Origin: [Phialemoniopsis] sp. UDSM-2020
Lineage: Eukaryota; Ascomycota; Sordariomycetes; Thyridiales; Thyridiaceae
NCBI GenBank assembly: GCA_018873225.1
Contig: JAEILZ010000002.1
Coordinates: forward strand, 2,914,001-2,978,000
Direction of reading: 5' to 3'
DNA length: 64,000 nucleotides
Shown: in pieces, positions 11,427 to 22,298 of the stretch
Position numbering within the stretch: position 1 is the first letter of the stretch
How the letters are laid out: each line of letters begins with the position of its first letter
Made by a program: the position numbers and the translations under genes
The notes under the pieces: generated by a model
Databases searched by the model: none
Seen by the model: only the letters and a program-made list of their open reading frames with translations
Told to the model about the DNA's origin: nothing

Positions 11427-12401
11427 TCACGGGAGCATCTTCTCCTCTTCGAAGAACGCATCGCAATCGCCGATCCCGAAAACGTGGCACCTACATGCTT
11501 CATAGCTCGGGCAGCTGAACCACCACGAACAATACTGGTCAGCTTCCTACTTCTCTGACGCGCTGTCTGTTCTTGTCTAGACGCCAACACATTGTTCATC
11601 ACAGGGAGAAAGGTAAGAATGCACTCACTACTGCCCCTGCTCCCCCAGCCACACATGCCAGGTATGCTCCATCAACCGCCCGCTCGTCATGCTGTCGAGC
11701 GGCGTCTCGATCAACCACTGCCGCAGCCTGCTCCACCACTCGACGCTCCTGGCGCGGATGGCCCCCTTGCTCGCGGCGAACTGCGCGCAGCACGGCGCCG
11801 CCAGCTTCTTGGGCACGCGCTCGCCGGCCTCCCGATCCAGGAATTCGTCTAGCAGCGTCGTCAGCTGCACGTTGCGGCCGTACTGCGTCAAGACAGCCGG
11901 ATCGACGGAGTAATCGGTCAGCGACACAACATTCTCGCACCCCGGCAGGCAGCGCGCGCTGGCGAAGCCCGCTAGCTCGACGAAGGGGGCGCGCAGCAGG
12001 CGCACCTCGTCGGGCGAGTCGAGCTCCTGGTGCCAGCCGCGCAGGTGCGAGTGGTGGAAGAAGACGACGTCGGGTAGGGCGTCGTAGTGGTCGATGATGT
12101 AGGTCAGGTAGGCCATGGCCTCATTGCCCTTGTTGACGGGCACGGCCAGTTCGGGCGAGGCGGGCTTGTCGGTCACGTAGTTGTAGACATTCCAGTCCGA
12201 TGAGACTTCGTTGATCCAGGACGTCTCGGCTGGGGACTGCGTGCTCGTCGATGCGATCACGAGGGCCTTGGTGAGGGGCGGCGGTCGCTTGGAGGGCGAC
12301 AGGAAGAGGCGTACGCATATGGTAAGGAACAAGGCCAGGAGGAAGGGCCGTATGAGGACTGAGATAGCAGCGCGGAGCTGCCGTTTGCTGTAGGCGCCCA
12401 T
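11427..12401 (-). CDS. DUF3431-family type II membrane protein, 286 aa
   Basis: Two minus-strand exons are predicted: 11629-12401 and 11427-11514. The first frame alone stops with TAG just after LGEQGQ. A strong donor (GTGAGTGC) splits that codon, and the acceptor TTCAG at 11515 rejoins it as Tyr followed by CPSYEACRCHVFG. This restores the cysteine-containing tail I expect for the DUF3431 family. The ATG at 12401 is used; the upstream in-frame codon at 12422 is GTG. Residues 12-33 are a hydrophobic signal anchor. Typical blocks follow: NEAMAYLTYIIDHYDALPD and VVFFHHSHLRGWHQE. The family looks like Golgi or secretory glycosyltransferase-related proteins, but no activity is established to my knowledge. 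Confidence 0.8.
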
Positions 12402-13204
12402 GTTGAATGTCAGGATTGTCACTTAGACTGCTGGCAGGTGAGTATCAAAAACCACGAATGACAACAAGCCTCGTAGGTCAGGAACGATTTTTATTTTCAA
12501 TCTAAAGATATCTATGATAGAGAATTCTAAGATTTTTTTCTCTATTATGGCCTCCAAGATACTCGCCGTGATCAGACCTTCAGTATCATGAGGTTGAGAC
12601 AGACTGTGTATCAAGAGCACAGATCATGTCGCGATTCTGGAAACCATGAATTCGAACAGCTGGGGGTGATTTGGACTCCATGGTAACATGGCTCTGGGCT
12701 CACTTACAAAATTATATTGTGCATCATAACGTCTACTTGACCTCCATTGTAGATTTGATACAAAGCTCGGATGCTTCATTAGTTCCATATCTTCGACGTG
12801 AACGGCGAGCTTCATGCTCGATATATTGATAGGCCGATTTCCCGATCGGGGTACAGAGTCCAACATTCAAGTGCCGGCGGAATTTGTGGCCGCTAGATCT
12901 ACAGCCGAAATGGGCAGTGCAGAGTGACGAACCGCTTCCCCAGGCACAGGCCCGTGCCCTGGACCTGCCCTGGAGATACCCGAAGCGACCCCGCTAAAAG
13001 GGAGAAACAGAGGAGCTTGGAGCTTTGCCGCCACCATCACGCGACAAGACCCGAAGCTTGCCGTGGTAACCCTACACGAGGAGCTCCCGAGAGGCCAGAG
13101 TTTGGACAGCTACATCGTCATCGTGATTCTCGACAAGACAAGGTCTTAATTGCGTATTCGGACACCCCTTCGAAGCTCAATTCGACACATCCGAGAATTA
13201 GACA
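12402..13204. other. Divergent promoter region, no gene seen
   Basis: About 800 bp lie between the divergent DUF3431 gene and the conserved small membrane protein gene. Positions 12480-12560 are markedly AT-rich. No gene, tRNA or long repeat was recognised. Confidence 0.45.
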
Positions 13205-14006
13205 ATGGGCATCATCCGGAAGACCTTCCTGACGGGCCTCACTGGCGTCGCCGGCGCCGGCGCCTTCGTCACCTACCTGCACACCCAGACGAGCATCATC
13301 TGCCCACTGCCGCAGCGTGACACCATCTGGTCGTCCGCCCCCTACAACCGATTCAACATCCACAAGAACCCCTCCACGCAGGATGTCGTGCTCAAGCGCA
13401 TCCCAATTGACCAGATCAAGCCCGAATTGCTCAAGGAGGACGGCGCGCTGGTGACGGAGTTCTGCCGCGGCGTCTGGGCCGGCTGGGGTGCGTTCTTTTC
13501 TCACCCTTTCTCCATGCCATTAGCGTGGCGCATCGTGAAAACACATACCTGCACGAGAACACAGGGGGAAAGCTATGACTGACACTGACTTGCAACTTTA
13601 AACAGGCCACGAGATCCAGCGCCGCTACCTCGCGCGCAAGTACCAGGGCCCCCGCACGGCCTCGCAGCTCTGGAGCAAGCAGCAGCTGCGCACGTCGGAC
13701 TACGCGCCGGGGACGCAGCTCGTCGACCACTTCGAGGTGGTGGAGAAGACGCCGACGTCGATCACGGTGCGGTGCGGCGACAGCCCCCTCAAGGCCGGGC
13801 CCCGCCCCTCGGACGGCATCTTCGTCATGAGCGCCGAGGTCGACCAGGAGCGCGGCGAGGTGGAGCTCGGGCTCAAGAGCTGCTTCTTCCAGAGCCACCA
13901 GCGCATCGAGGGGATTGCGGGGCCGATGCCGCTGTGGATGGAGCGCCTGCACACCGAGTACGCGCGCATGTGGATGGTGGCGGCGAGCAGCTGGCTTACC
14001 CGGTGA
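13205..14006 (+). CDS. Conserved fungal protein with N-terminal membrane segment, 227 aa
   Basis: Two exons, 13205-13487 and 13606-14006, joined across a 118-nt GT...AG intron whose flanks give WGHEIQRRYLARKYQG. The N-terminus MGIIRKTFLTGLTGVAGAGA and following residues form one hydrophobic segment that could be a mitochondrial or ER anchor. The rest is soluble, with NPSTQDVVLKRIPIDQI near residue 57 and a basic stretch around the splice junction. The segment HFEVVEKTPTSITVRCGD to the end, with a repeated pattern of beta-strand-like alternation, may form a START-like or lipocalin-like fold; this is a guess from pattern only. I do not recognise the family by name. Codon use matches its neighbours, and the frame is clean over both exons. 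Confidence 0.75.
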
Positions 14007-15103
14007 GCTGAGGCGGGAGGCGCATCGGTCTAGGAGCGGGGGATCGGGAGGGTTTATCTGCTTCGAAGAGGCCTTTTCTGCATGCTGAATCTGGGCTGAC
14101 AAAAGTCTACGATGATTTGTACATATTGTGCTGGGAGTCAATAGAATATCTGGTCTTACCGAGCATCACGGTGAGAGTCGCAAACGCTCACCCACTCACT
14201 CGTGAGATGGTTGTCTTGCATCAACCTAGCACACCGGCATCGGCTAGTGTTCCTCCTGCAGACTGCAAGCCGCGATATGCAGTGAGACTGGACTTCAGAT
14301 ACTCCGCACACACAAGGCGATATGATATGGATATGCTGCAGCACCTGTGGGGATCTCCACGATAGGGATGATATGCCTGGCCAAGCGAATCCTTGGAGTC
14401 TGAGTGGCGTCATTCCCGCCGGATACGGACTCTCGTCGTTGGCCACAGCAGTCTTGCTGCAACATCGATACGATTATCTGCGACTGTAATCTGCGGGGAC
14501 GGCATCCATCAGGTAGTTATCTGGTCTGTCCTTGTGTGTATTTAGCGGCCTTTGAGCAAAGTACGGGGTGTGTAGTTGTCCGCCCTCCTGTTGGACTCTT
14601 GTCCGACCAAATGACGGCCAACTGATGACCCTCTCTTCTCCAAAAATTAACAAATATGGCTAGAGAAGGCCGCTACTCGCATCGCACATGCGCCGTAAAA
14701 ACAGCGCCAAGTCTCTCAACGCCAGTCTAAGGCTTGACTCTGGCAGGTACACTAGGTGGTTAGGAAAGGGATCAGCGAGTCGGCCGACGGCTTTGCTTTT
14801 GTAGGAGCAGTGATCGTACCCCAAAGAGGCAGGGCAACCCGAGGTGTTGTACAATCATTCCCCATTTTCTACAACATCGATAGCAACTGCTCCCCGGCCA
14901 CTCGGCGTACTCTTCCTTCTACTCCTCTACATCATCAGTGATTTGAAGATACCAGCAATCACAGTCCTTTCTGTTCTTGAGCTTCTCTTAAATCTTAATT
15001 CGGTGTTATCCAAACCACACCATCTTGCCCACCATCTCCCTTGACTACCAAGTTCCCCGCACATCGAGCATATCAATTTGTAGATCCCACCCGTCTGGCG
15101 AGC
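14007..15103. other. 1.1 kb promoter region of the amine oxidase gene, no gene seen
   Basis: Only short overlapping frames occur. A run of in-frame codons leads from a TTG at 15041 into the amine oxidase gene, but the first ATG in that frame is at 15104, so this part is treated as 5' UTR. Confidence 0.45.
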
Positions 15104-17415
15104 ATGAGCACAACCCCACAACCAGCGCTGTCGTTGCGGCCTTCGGCGGCGGCCGGGGTTAACGGGCGCACGGCGACGCCCGGGCCACCCGCCTACCAGG
15201 CTCATCCGCTCGGGCCGCTCTCCAGAGATGAGATATCCCAGGCGTCGGCCCTCATCCGCCAGTCATGGCCCGAGGGGACCAAGTTCCAGTTCAAGGTCAT
15301 CACGCTGCTGGAACCGGCCAAGTCGGAGCTAGCTCCGTATCTGCAGGCCGAGAGGAAAGGACAGACCCCGACCGACATCGACCGACGGGCGTTCGTGGTC
15401 TATTACCTCAAGAACACCGTATGTAACTCTCTAGTTTCTTTGTAATATTCAATAGCTTGTTGCAGCTAACATTTCTGTCCAGGACAAATTGCACGAAGCT
15501 GTTGTGAGCCTAAGCCACAACAAAGTTGAGAGCAATGTCCGGCTGGGACCCAACATTCATGCAAACGGTGATGGAGAGGAGATCGTAGCCATCGAGATAG
15601 CCCTGCTGGAGAATGCTGATGTTCAAGCCGAGCTCGCAAAGTTGAAGCTGCCAGAAGGTAGCGTCGTGGTCTCTGATCCCTGGATCTACGGTATGTAAAG
15701 GTCACACCATTTTCATACGCTTGCTAACTCATGTTGCAGGATCTGATGGCGTCAATGAGGGCGAGTTTAATGACGACAAGCGCCTCATGCAGTGCTTCCT
15801 ATATATGAGGGACCCTAAGAATTCTTCCGAGGAAGACAGCTGTCACTATGCCTTTCCGCTGCCCATCTCTCCCGTCATAGACCCGGCTACCATGGAGCTT
15901 GTCCGCATTGATATCTTGCCCACCGGCCTGGACGACAAGATCAAGCCGCTGAGGCCCTGGCAATCGGTTTCTGCCAACGAATACATTCCCGAGGCACACC
16001 AACTTCGGGACGATCTCAAGCCTCTCCGGGTTGTCCAGCCCGAAGGAGCTTCTTTCACTGTCGACAAGTACTCTGAGATGGGCCATGTAATTAACTGGCA
16101 GAAATGGGACATGAAGGTCGGTTTCAACCAGCGTGAGGGCATGGTTCTTTACGATGTTCACTATGACAACAAGCCTCTGTTTTACCGGCTCAGTTTATCT
16201 GACATGTCCATCCCATACGCCGACCCGCGGCATCCCTTCCACAAGAAGGCAGCCTTTGATCTGGGCGACGTCGGCGCTGGTATCATGGCGAACAATCTCA
16301 AGCTCGGCTGCGACTGTCTCGGCTCGATCTACTACATCTCGGGCGTGCTATCTGACTCGGAGGGAAAGCCGGTGGACTTCCCCAACGTCATCTGCGTTCA
16401 CGAGCAGGATGCCGGTATCTCGTGGAAGCACACCAACTACAGGACCAACCGGGCCTGTGTCGTGCGGAACCGTGAGCTTGTCCTGCAGACGATACTGACG
16501 GTGTCCAACTACGAATACATTCTGGCATTCATCTTCAACGTCTCTGGCGACATCACGTACGAGGCAAGAGCTACGGGTATCCTGTCGACTCAGCCGGTCG
16601 ACCTCGATCTTACCGAGACGCCGCACCCTTACGGCACCGTGGTGCACCCGGGCTGTCTGGCCGGCTTCCACCAGCACTTCTTCTCGCTGCGCATCGACCC
16701 CATGATCGCAGGCCACGGCAACACCGTCGTCTACCAGGACGCCGTGCCCGTCCCGCGCGACCCCGTCACCAACAAGCACGGCGTCGGCTACACGGTCGAG
16801 ACGCGGCAGGTGGACAAGTCAGGCGGCTACGACCTCGACGTCTCGCGTGGCCGCACCTACAAGATCACCAACCCGGCCGTGCGCAACGCCGTCAACGGCC
16901 AGCCCGTCGCCTACAAGCTCGCCGTGCCGCCGATGCAGCCCATGCTCGCCGACGCCGAGAGCTACCACCACCGGCGCGCCGAGTTCGCCGACCGCAGCGT
17001 CTACGTCACGCGCTACGCCGAGGGCGAGCTGTACGCCGGCGGGCTGTACACGAACCAGAGCCGCGGCGGCACGGGCGTGCGGACGTGGGCGGCGCGGCAG
17101 GACGCGCTGGGCGGCGGGGACCCGGTGCTCTGGGTCCAGTTCGGCATCAACCACATCCCGCGCGTCGAGGACTTCCCCGTCATGCCGTGCGAGACGACGC
17201 GCGTGATGCTGCGGCCGGCCAACTTTTTCGACCGCAACCCGGCCATCGACGTGCCGCCCAGCACGCAGGAGGCCAACTGCAGCGTGCGGCTGGACGGCGG
17301 CGACGTGGCGACGACGGCTCCGGTCAATGGTGCGAACGGCGATGGCGGTGGTGCGGTGCTCGGAGGGCAGAACGGTCGGTTGAGCGAGTGCTGTGGCTCT
17401 CACGGGGCGGCGTAG
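15104..17415 (+). CDS. Copper amine oxidase (primary-amine oxidase), 732 aa
   Basis: Three exons are predicted: 15104-15418, 15483-15690 and 15740-17415. The enzyme oxidises primary amines to aldehydes with release of ammonia and hydrogen peroxide, using copper and a self-made topaquinone (TPQ). The TPQ consensus N-Y-E/D is present in VSNYEYILAF, with the precursor Tyr at about residue 432. The catalytic Asp fits AAFDLGDVGAG (about 348). Copper ligands are the two His of GFHQHFF (about 485 and 487) and the His of GINHIPRVEDFPVMP (about 646). The length is in the normal range for fungal members, which allow growth on amines as nitrogen source. No peroxisomal SKL-type ending is visible; the C-terminus is a Gly/Ala-rich extension ending SECCGSHGAA. 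Confidence 0.95.
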
Positions 17416-18514
17416 GCGAAGGCATGTTTGCTGATCTATGATATGTTCATGTCTTATGTGCAGAAGGACCGTCGACGTCGGGAGAGAGAGAATTTCATGC
17501 CATATGTCGTCATGTTCAACATGGCAGGGACACACAGAAATAACGAGGCTGTGTCTTGGAGCAGCCGCCGTACAGCACGGGGTGCTTAATTACAAGCTTG
17601 GCTTGATTTGTTGTCTTGTCTGTTCGAGTGAGACAAAGCTTGGAGGTGGAGATTTTAGAGCTGCTGTTTAATGAGTGGACAGGTGGATCAGTGGGCTGGG
17701 CTGAGCACGCCGCCTTGGTGTCCATCGTCGGGATGGCACAGCACAACGTTCTTATTTACCTTATTGGGAATGATCTGGCAGACGTGAGATAGATGTTGTT
17801 TGGGTTGATACTTCTTCAAGCTTCCTAGAAACAATTCCATCTGTGTTCCATCTATCTCAAGCGCACTGAACGAAGCCCAAGTCGAGGTGCCCATCATGTT
17901 TGCGAGTAAATGCGGTAGGCATTCTTCATCAGCCCCATGCCAAATTCAGCCTTGGGAAGTGAAGATCTGGTACCTAAAAGGACCCGTCGGAGCGTTGTGC
18001 AACCCACTAACTGAAATCCCGATTGTCCATTTCGCCGCGAGTGGGCCTGCCAAGACAGCCCGACTTCAACCAAGCCTCTCATGGCCCCCAACAGGTCTCA
18101 CAGGTCCAACACAAGAGACTCAGCTGAGCGGCGCTAATGAGCGACTCGCGATGGGACAGCCCTGCAGGTCCCTGCTATCAGGCCCTGCGGAAGGGCAGGG
18201 CCTGTTGCTATTTTTCGGCACTCTAGCAGCGGCCGCCCGCTGTGAGTGGAACATCAGACGGAGCAGGGCATGCAGCTATTGCGGCTAGGTAGGATATTTG
18301 ATATGTCAGCCTCCTGGTGCGATTGTGGTTTTTGAACCTCTTTGCTTCCATCAAGTAAAAAGCTGCAGACGTTGGGGTGCCGTCGTATCTCGCTGGTTGA
18401 CAGAGAAAGAGACTGTGAACGCCAGAGACGACCCGCGTTACCTCGTAGAAGAGAAAGACACACACCACACAAGACTGATCCCGGACCTTTGGGGGTTCGC
18501 CCAGTCCTCCCACC
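17416..18514. other. 1.1 kb spacer with a perfect hairpin, no gene seen
   Basis: The stretch holds the amine oxidase 3' UTR and the promoter of the following gene. No gene-like frame was found. A 10-bp perfect inverted repeat lies at 18179-18204 and is listed separately. The start at 18515 follows a good CACC context. Confidence 0.45.
18179..18204. repeat. Perfect 10-bp inverted repeat with 6-nt loop
   Basis: The arms CAGGCCCTGC and GCAGGGCCTG are exact reverse complements around the loop GGAAGG. It sits about 310 bp upstream of the multi-span membrane protein gene. It could be a hairpin in a transcript or a dimeric regulator site; neither is shown by the sequence. Confidence 0.8.
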
Positions 18515-20469
18515 ATGAGTGACATCGTCTACTACAATGTATCCCGGGACCTGTTCCCGCCGGTGCAGAACCTCGACTTCTCGACGGACTGCGACGTCTA
18601 CGGCGAGTGGGTAGCTACGTTGGTCATGCCCAACCCATGGAAGCCCCGGTTCCAGCTCAACGGCGCCTTCAACGTCGCGGCCAAGTTCATGGCCTCCGGG
18701 CTCAAGGACGCCGAGTGGCAGCACCCGCACGGCAGGAACGTCACCGAGATGCAGTTCTGGAGCCAGCTGAACCAGTGGTACTTTGAGCAGTGGTTCTGGA
18801 ACAAGGTCATGGACCTCGACAACGAGACGAGCTGGATCGAGATGAACCCGGACTTTGTCAACGCGGCGTACGACCTGCCGCAGTCGAAGTGCCCCAAGGA
18901 ATTCTGCAAAGCCATTGCCCAGACGGGCAACACGGATATCGCAGGTATCGGGGTAAGTTGCGCCCTCTGCGCCACCCCGGGCCACGGACTAGAATGACGG
19001 CTGACGTGAAGGTAGATTCACACTGCGTACTATGTAGAAGCCGTCCTGGCGACAATGTACCTCGTCGCCTTCACCGTCTGGCAACTCCGCGAGCACATGC
19101 GCAAGCGCGCGTACCGACGGGGCACCAGCAGGCCGAACCTTCACCGGGCGCTGACCGGACCGGCTGCGGGCTGGGCGGGCCGCGTCCTCGACGCCTTCCG
19201 CGGCACGCTGACGTCGTTCCTGTCCATGGCCATGCTGCTGTCGCTCGTCATGCTCATCGCGGCGATCAAGACGGCCGTGCAAAAGACGCAGATCCGGCGC
19301 ATCCCGGAGCTGTCGCGCGACGTGCCCAACGGCAGCGCCCTCTACGACATCTCGCTCTCGCTGCTCGCGAGCACTTTTTCGGTCTTTCCCGTCATGCTCA
19401 TCTACGCGCTCATGCGGCACACGGGCGACGAGAAGGAGGCCGGGCACCGCCAGTGGATGCGCCGCGGCATGCTCGCGCTGCTCTGGGTGCTGGGCGTGGC
19501 CGAGATGTTCCTCGCGCCGAGGGGGGAGCTCGACTACGACTACCGCCACAGCGGCGAGGACCAGTTCGACTGCGACAAGCGCGGCGGCGAGAGGTACTGG
19601 CACGGGATCAAGGCCGGGCAGGTCATGGTCATCGGCGTGCCGGTGCTGTGGCTCTTCCTCACGGCCTTTGTCGTCACGGGCTTCCGCATCCCGGGCATGG
19701 TCGACCGGCCCTGGGTCAAGCGGTGGCGGGCCGTGTGGCGCCTGACGGTCGCGTGGATCAACCTGCTGCTCATGTGCGGGGTCCTCGGCTACTTCACCTA
19801 CCTGCGCCACGGCATCATCGAGACGGCCGGCGGCGACAACGGCGCGGACCAGAGCGACAAGTGGCTGTTTGGGCAGATCTTGGCGCTGTCGACGTGGGCT
19901 CCTACCGTGGCGGAGTGGTTCTATGTGCTGTTTTGTGAGTGCTTGCTCCTTCTTTTGACTTCTGGATGTAAGGGCCCTGCTAATCTGGTGATTGCAACAT
20001 AGTTGGCTTGAGGGAAGCGTACTCAACAAAGTTGCCCGACGGCTACGAGGCGATCCGGAAGAAGGACAACCACGGCGGACCGAGCGACGGGAAGGAGGGT
20101 CTGACGGAGTACGTCAGTGCTGGCACAGATATAGACATGCAGAAAGGCAAGTGGCGCGAGTCCGACCAGCAGTTGCTGCACAGCGCCACGGCCCCGGCGA
20201 CAGTCGTGGGCGGGCCGATGATGGAGCCACAGAGCACCGCGTGGAGTACTGGGCCGCCGACAGTTGCGAGTTCCGTGCCGCCGCCGTACCAGTCGCCGAC
20301 GGTCGTCTGGGACAACGCGACCAATAGCTGGAAGGGGATCGAGGGCCAGCCGAGCACCTGGCATCAGCCAGGGGTTGGCGGGCATAATTGGCAGTATCAG
20401 CAGCAGCAGCACGGAGAGAATAAGAGGGCTAGTACGCCTTGGGATCAGTGGGAGAGTACGGGCTGGTAG
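18515..20469 (+). CDS. Multi-span fungal membrane protein, 607 aa, function unknown
   Basis: Three exons: 18515-18952, 19016-19934 and 20003-20469, with GT...AG introns that keep frame. An N-terminal soluble part of about 150 residues contains cysteine-bearing segments (NLDFSTDCDVYGEW, SKCPKEFCKAI) and may be extracytoplasmic. It is followed by about six or seven hydrophobic spans, including EAVLATMYLVAFTVWQL, LTSFLSMAMLLSLVMLIAAI, VMVIGVPVLWLFLTAFVVTG and TVAWINLLLMCGVLGYFTYL. The last 155 residues form a polar, Pro/Gln/Trp-rich cytoplasmic tail. The layout resembles fungal receptor-like or channel-like proteins, but I recognise no named domain. The start has a good CACCATG context. It is most likely a conserved fungal membrane protein without assigned role. 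Confidence 0.8.
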
Positions 20470-20951
20470 AAAGGACTGCTTCCGTTCGCCGCTGGGCAAG
20501 GAGGATCGACCAAAAAATCTTTACATTACGAATGGATTCAGCGCATGGCATGATAAATCGGATACCCTCATGGAGTTCAGGAACAATAATTGAATCATAT
20601 AAGATGCAAGCCCCTGTGGAAGGACTCAGTACGGTGAGCTTGATGACGCCATACTGCCCGAAATCACTTGAAGGCAGATGAAACATTGATCATGAAACTT
20701 TATCTTTGCCCATCATCATGACAGGAAATGCGAAATCCTGGCTATCTCTTGAATTTTGCTCTAACGCCAAACTCCTGCTCTCCCTCCTCAACGGACAGCC
20801 CCCGTAGCTTGCAACGAACCAATTGTACAAAAGGTAAACACACCGATAAAAAGCGATTCCCATCCCATGGTATATCATCTCGCACCCAAATCCCCGTCAC
20901 ACTGATATAAAAACCACGCAAATCCACGACATCAAATCCTCCGGAAAGAAA
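20470..20951. other. Convergent 3' spacer, no gene seen
   Basis: This stretch of about 480 bp lies between converging genes and should carry both 3' UTRs. No other feature was identified. Confidence 0.45.
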
Positions 20952-22298
20952 TTAGTGTCCATACTGCTGTTGTTGACCATACCCATACCCCATCATCTGC
21001 TGCGAATTCCGGGGCTGGTGCTGCCCGTACGGCACCTTGGTATAGTCCGCCGGGTTATAGCTGTACCCGGACTGCCTCTGCTGCTGCCCATCGAGCTTCC
21101 GCAGAGTATCCCCCCGGTGCTCCTCGGACGTCTCGTTGTGCGTCGCCAGCTCCGATGCGAATCCCTTGTCCAGGCCGGGCGACTTGAACCCGCCGGCGCT
21201 GTAATCTGACGACACCGATGTCGGCCGCGACCCTTGGCTTTGGTAGTCAGTCGCCGACCAGCGCGCCGACGATGACCCGAGTGTCGCCGAGTCCCGGTCG
21301 GAAGGGAGGCCCGGCGAGTGCTGCGGTGGCTGCAGACCGGGCGAGTGCTGAGGATAGCCGCCGTGCAGGCCCGGCGACGCCTGTGGGTGGTAGTAGTCGC
21401 CAGGTAGCTCCATGACGACCTGCTGGCCCGGTCCCGCGCCGGGCTGCGCTGATGTGCCGGGCAACTCCTGGACGAAGGATCCGCTGTGATGCTGCTGCGG
21501 GCTGCCGTTGTAGCCCCGGCCTACGCCAATGAAGCCGCCGTGCTGGGACACGGACTGGGGCCGCTGGCCCGGGCGGGGGATCTGGTAGGGCACCTGGGGC
21601 GACGGCGGGACGGGGCCGGCGCCGTGCTGCATGTGCGAGGGGATGGTCGTGGGCGAGGGCTGCGGTGAGCGGACGGTGTTTGTGCGGTCGGCCGGGTTGA
21701 TGGTCTTGAGCTTGCCGTCTTCGATCATGGCCTGCAGGACGCCGGCGTCGAGGAGCTCGGCCTTCTTGATGATGCGCTGGACCATCAACTTGCTGGCGGC
21801 CTTGATCTGGGCCTTGACGAAGCTGAGCACGGCGACGTTGCACTTGACCTCGATGTCCTCGCGCAGGTAGAGCCCGTCGGCGGGGACGCCGAGCTTGCCG
21901 AGCCCGATCTCGGGGGTCTCGGGGGGCTCGACGCCCGGCTGGTTCCCCGCGATGCGGTAGGTGTTGCGCAGGTCGACGTTCATGGGCGCGTAGATGTGTG
22001 TCTGCAGGCCCCAGGGCATGTCGTGGAAGCAGCCGTTGAAGCTGATCTTGCCCGAGCCCATCTTGCCCAGGCCGGGGACATACTGGATGCGCTCGGTGAT
22101 CTCGTACCAGGTCGAGTAGAACTCGTCGGACTGGGCATCTCGGGGCGCCTTGACGGGCTTGTGCTCGAGGACCAAAGGGTTGAGGGTGATGACCTCGGAG
22201 TGGGAGTGGAGGATGTCGATGGCGAGCTGGCGGGGGATGAAGCCCGGGATGGGCGTGATGATGGTGAAGGACTCCTTCTTGCGGAGCATGCTGGTCAT
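20952..22298 (-). CDS. DUF7053-type fungal protein with long Pro/Gln/Ser-rich tail, 448 aa
   Basis: This is one minus-strand frame. The same frame stays open upstream to 22604, but the first ATG giving the conserved beginning (MTSMLRKKESFTIITPIP) is at 22298, so that is taken as start and the remainder as 5' UTR. Residues 1-190 form a compact domain (FIPRQLAIDILHSHSEVITL, EFYSTWYEITERIQYVPG, SFNGCFHDMPWGLQTHIYAP, VKCNVAVLSFVKAQIKAASK) that I associate with the fungal DUF7053 group, perhaps a START-like lipid or ligand fold. From about residue 220 the chain is low-complexity, rich in P, Q, G, S and H, ending in a Tyr/Gln run. The biological role is not known to me. Confidence 0.78.
   Translation of the reverse strand: MTSMLRKKESFTIITPIPGFIPRQLAIDILHSHSEVITLNPLVLEHKPVKAPRDAQSDEFYSTWYEITERIQYVPGLGKMGSGKISFNGCFHDMPWGLQTHIYAPMNVDLRNTYRIAGNQPGVEPPETPEIGLGKLGVPADGLYLREDIEVKCNVAVLSFVKAQIKAASKLMVQRIIKKAELLDAGVLQAMIEDGKLKTINPADRTNTVRSPQPSPTTIPSHMQHGAGPVPPSPQVPYQIPRPGQRPQSVSQHGGFIGVGRGYNGSPQQHHSGSFVQELPGTSAQPGAGPGQQVVMELPGDYYHPQASPGLHGGYPQHSPGLQPPQHSPGLPSDRDSATLGSSSARWSATDYQSQGSRPTSVSSDYSAGGFKSPGLDKGFASELATHNETSEEHRGDTLRKLDGQQQRQSGYSYNPADYTKVPYGQHQPRNSQQMMGYGYGQQQQYGH

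Noticed and set aside
18254..18985. Minus-strand frame of 243 codons opposite the membrane-protein gene
   Set aside because: It is a GC-rich mirror of the plus-strand gene at 18515, with low-complexity Arg/Val/Leu composition; the plus-strand gene has clear introns and spans.
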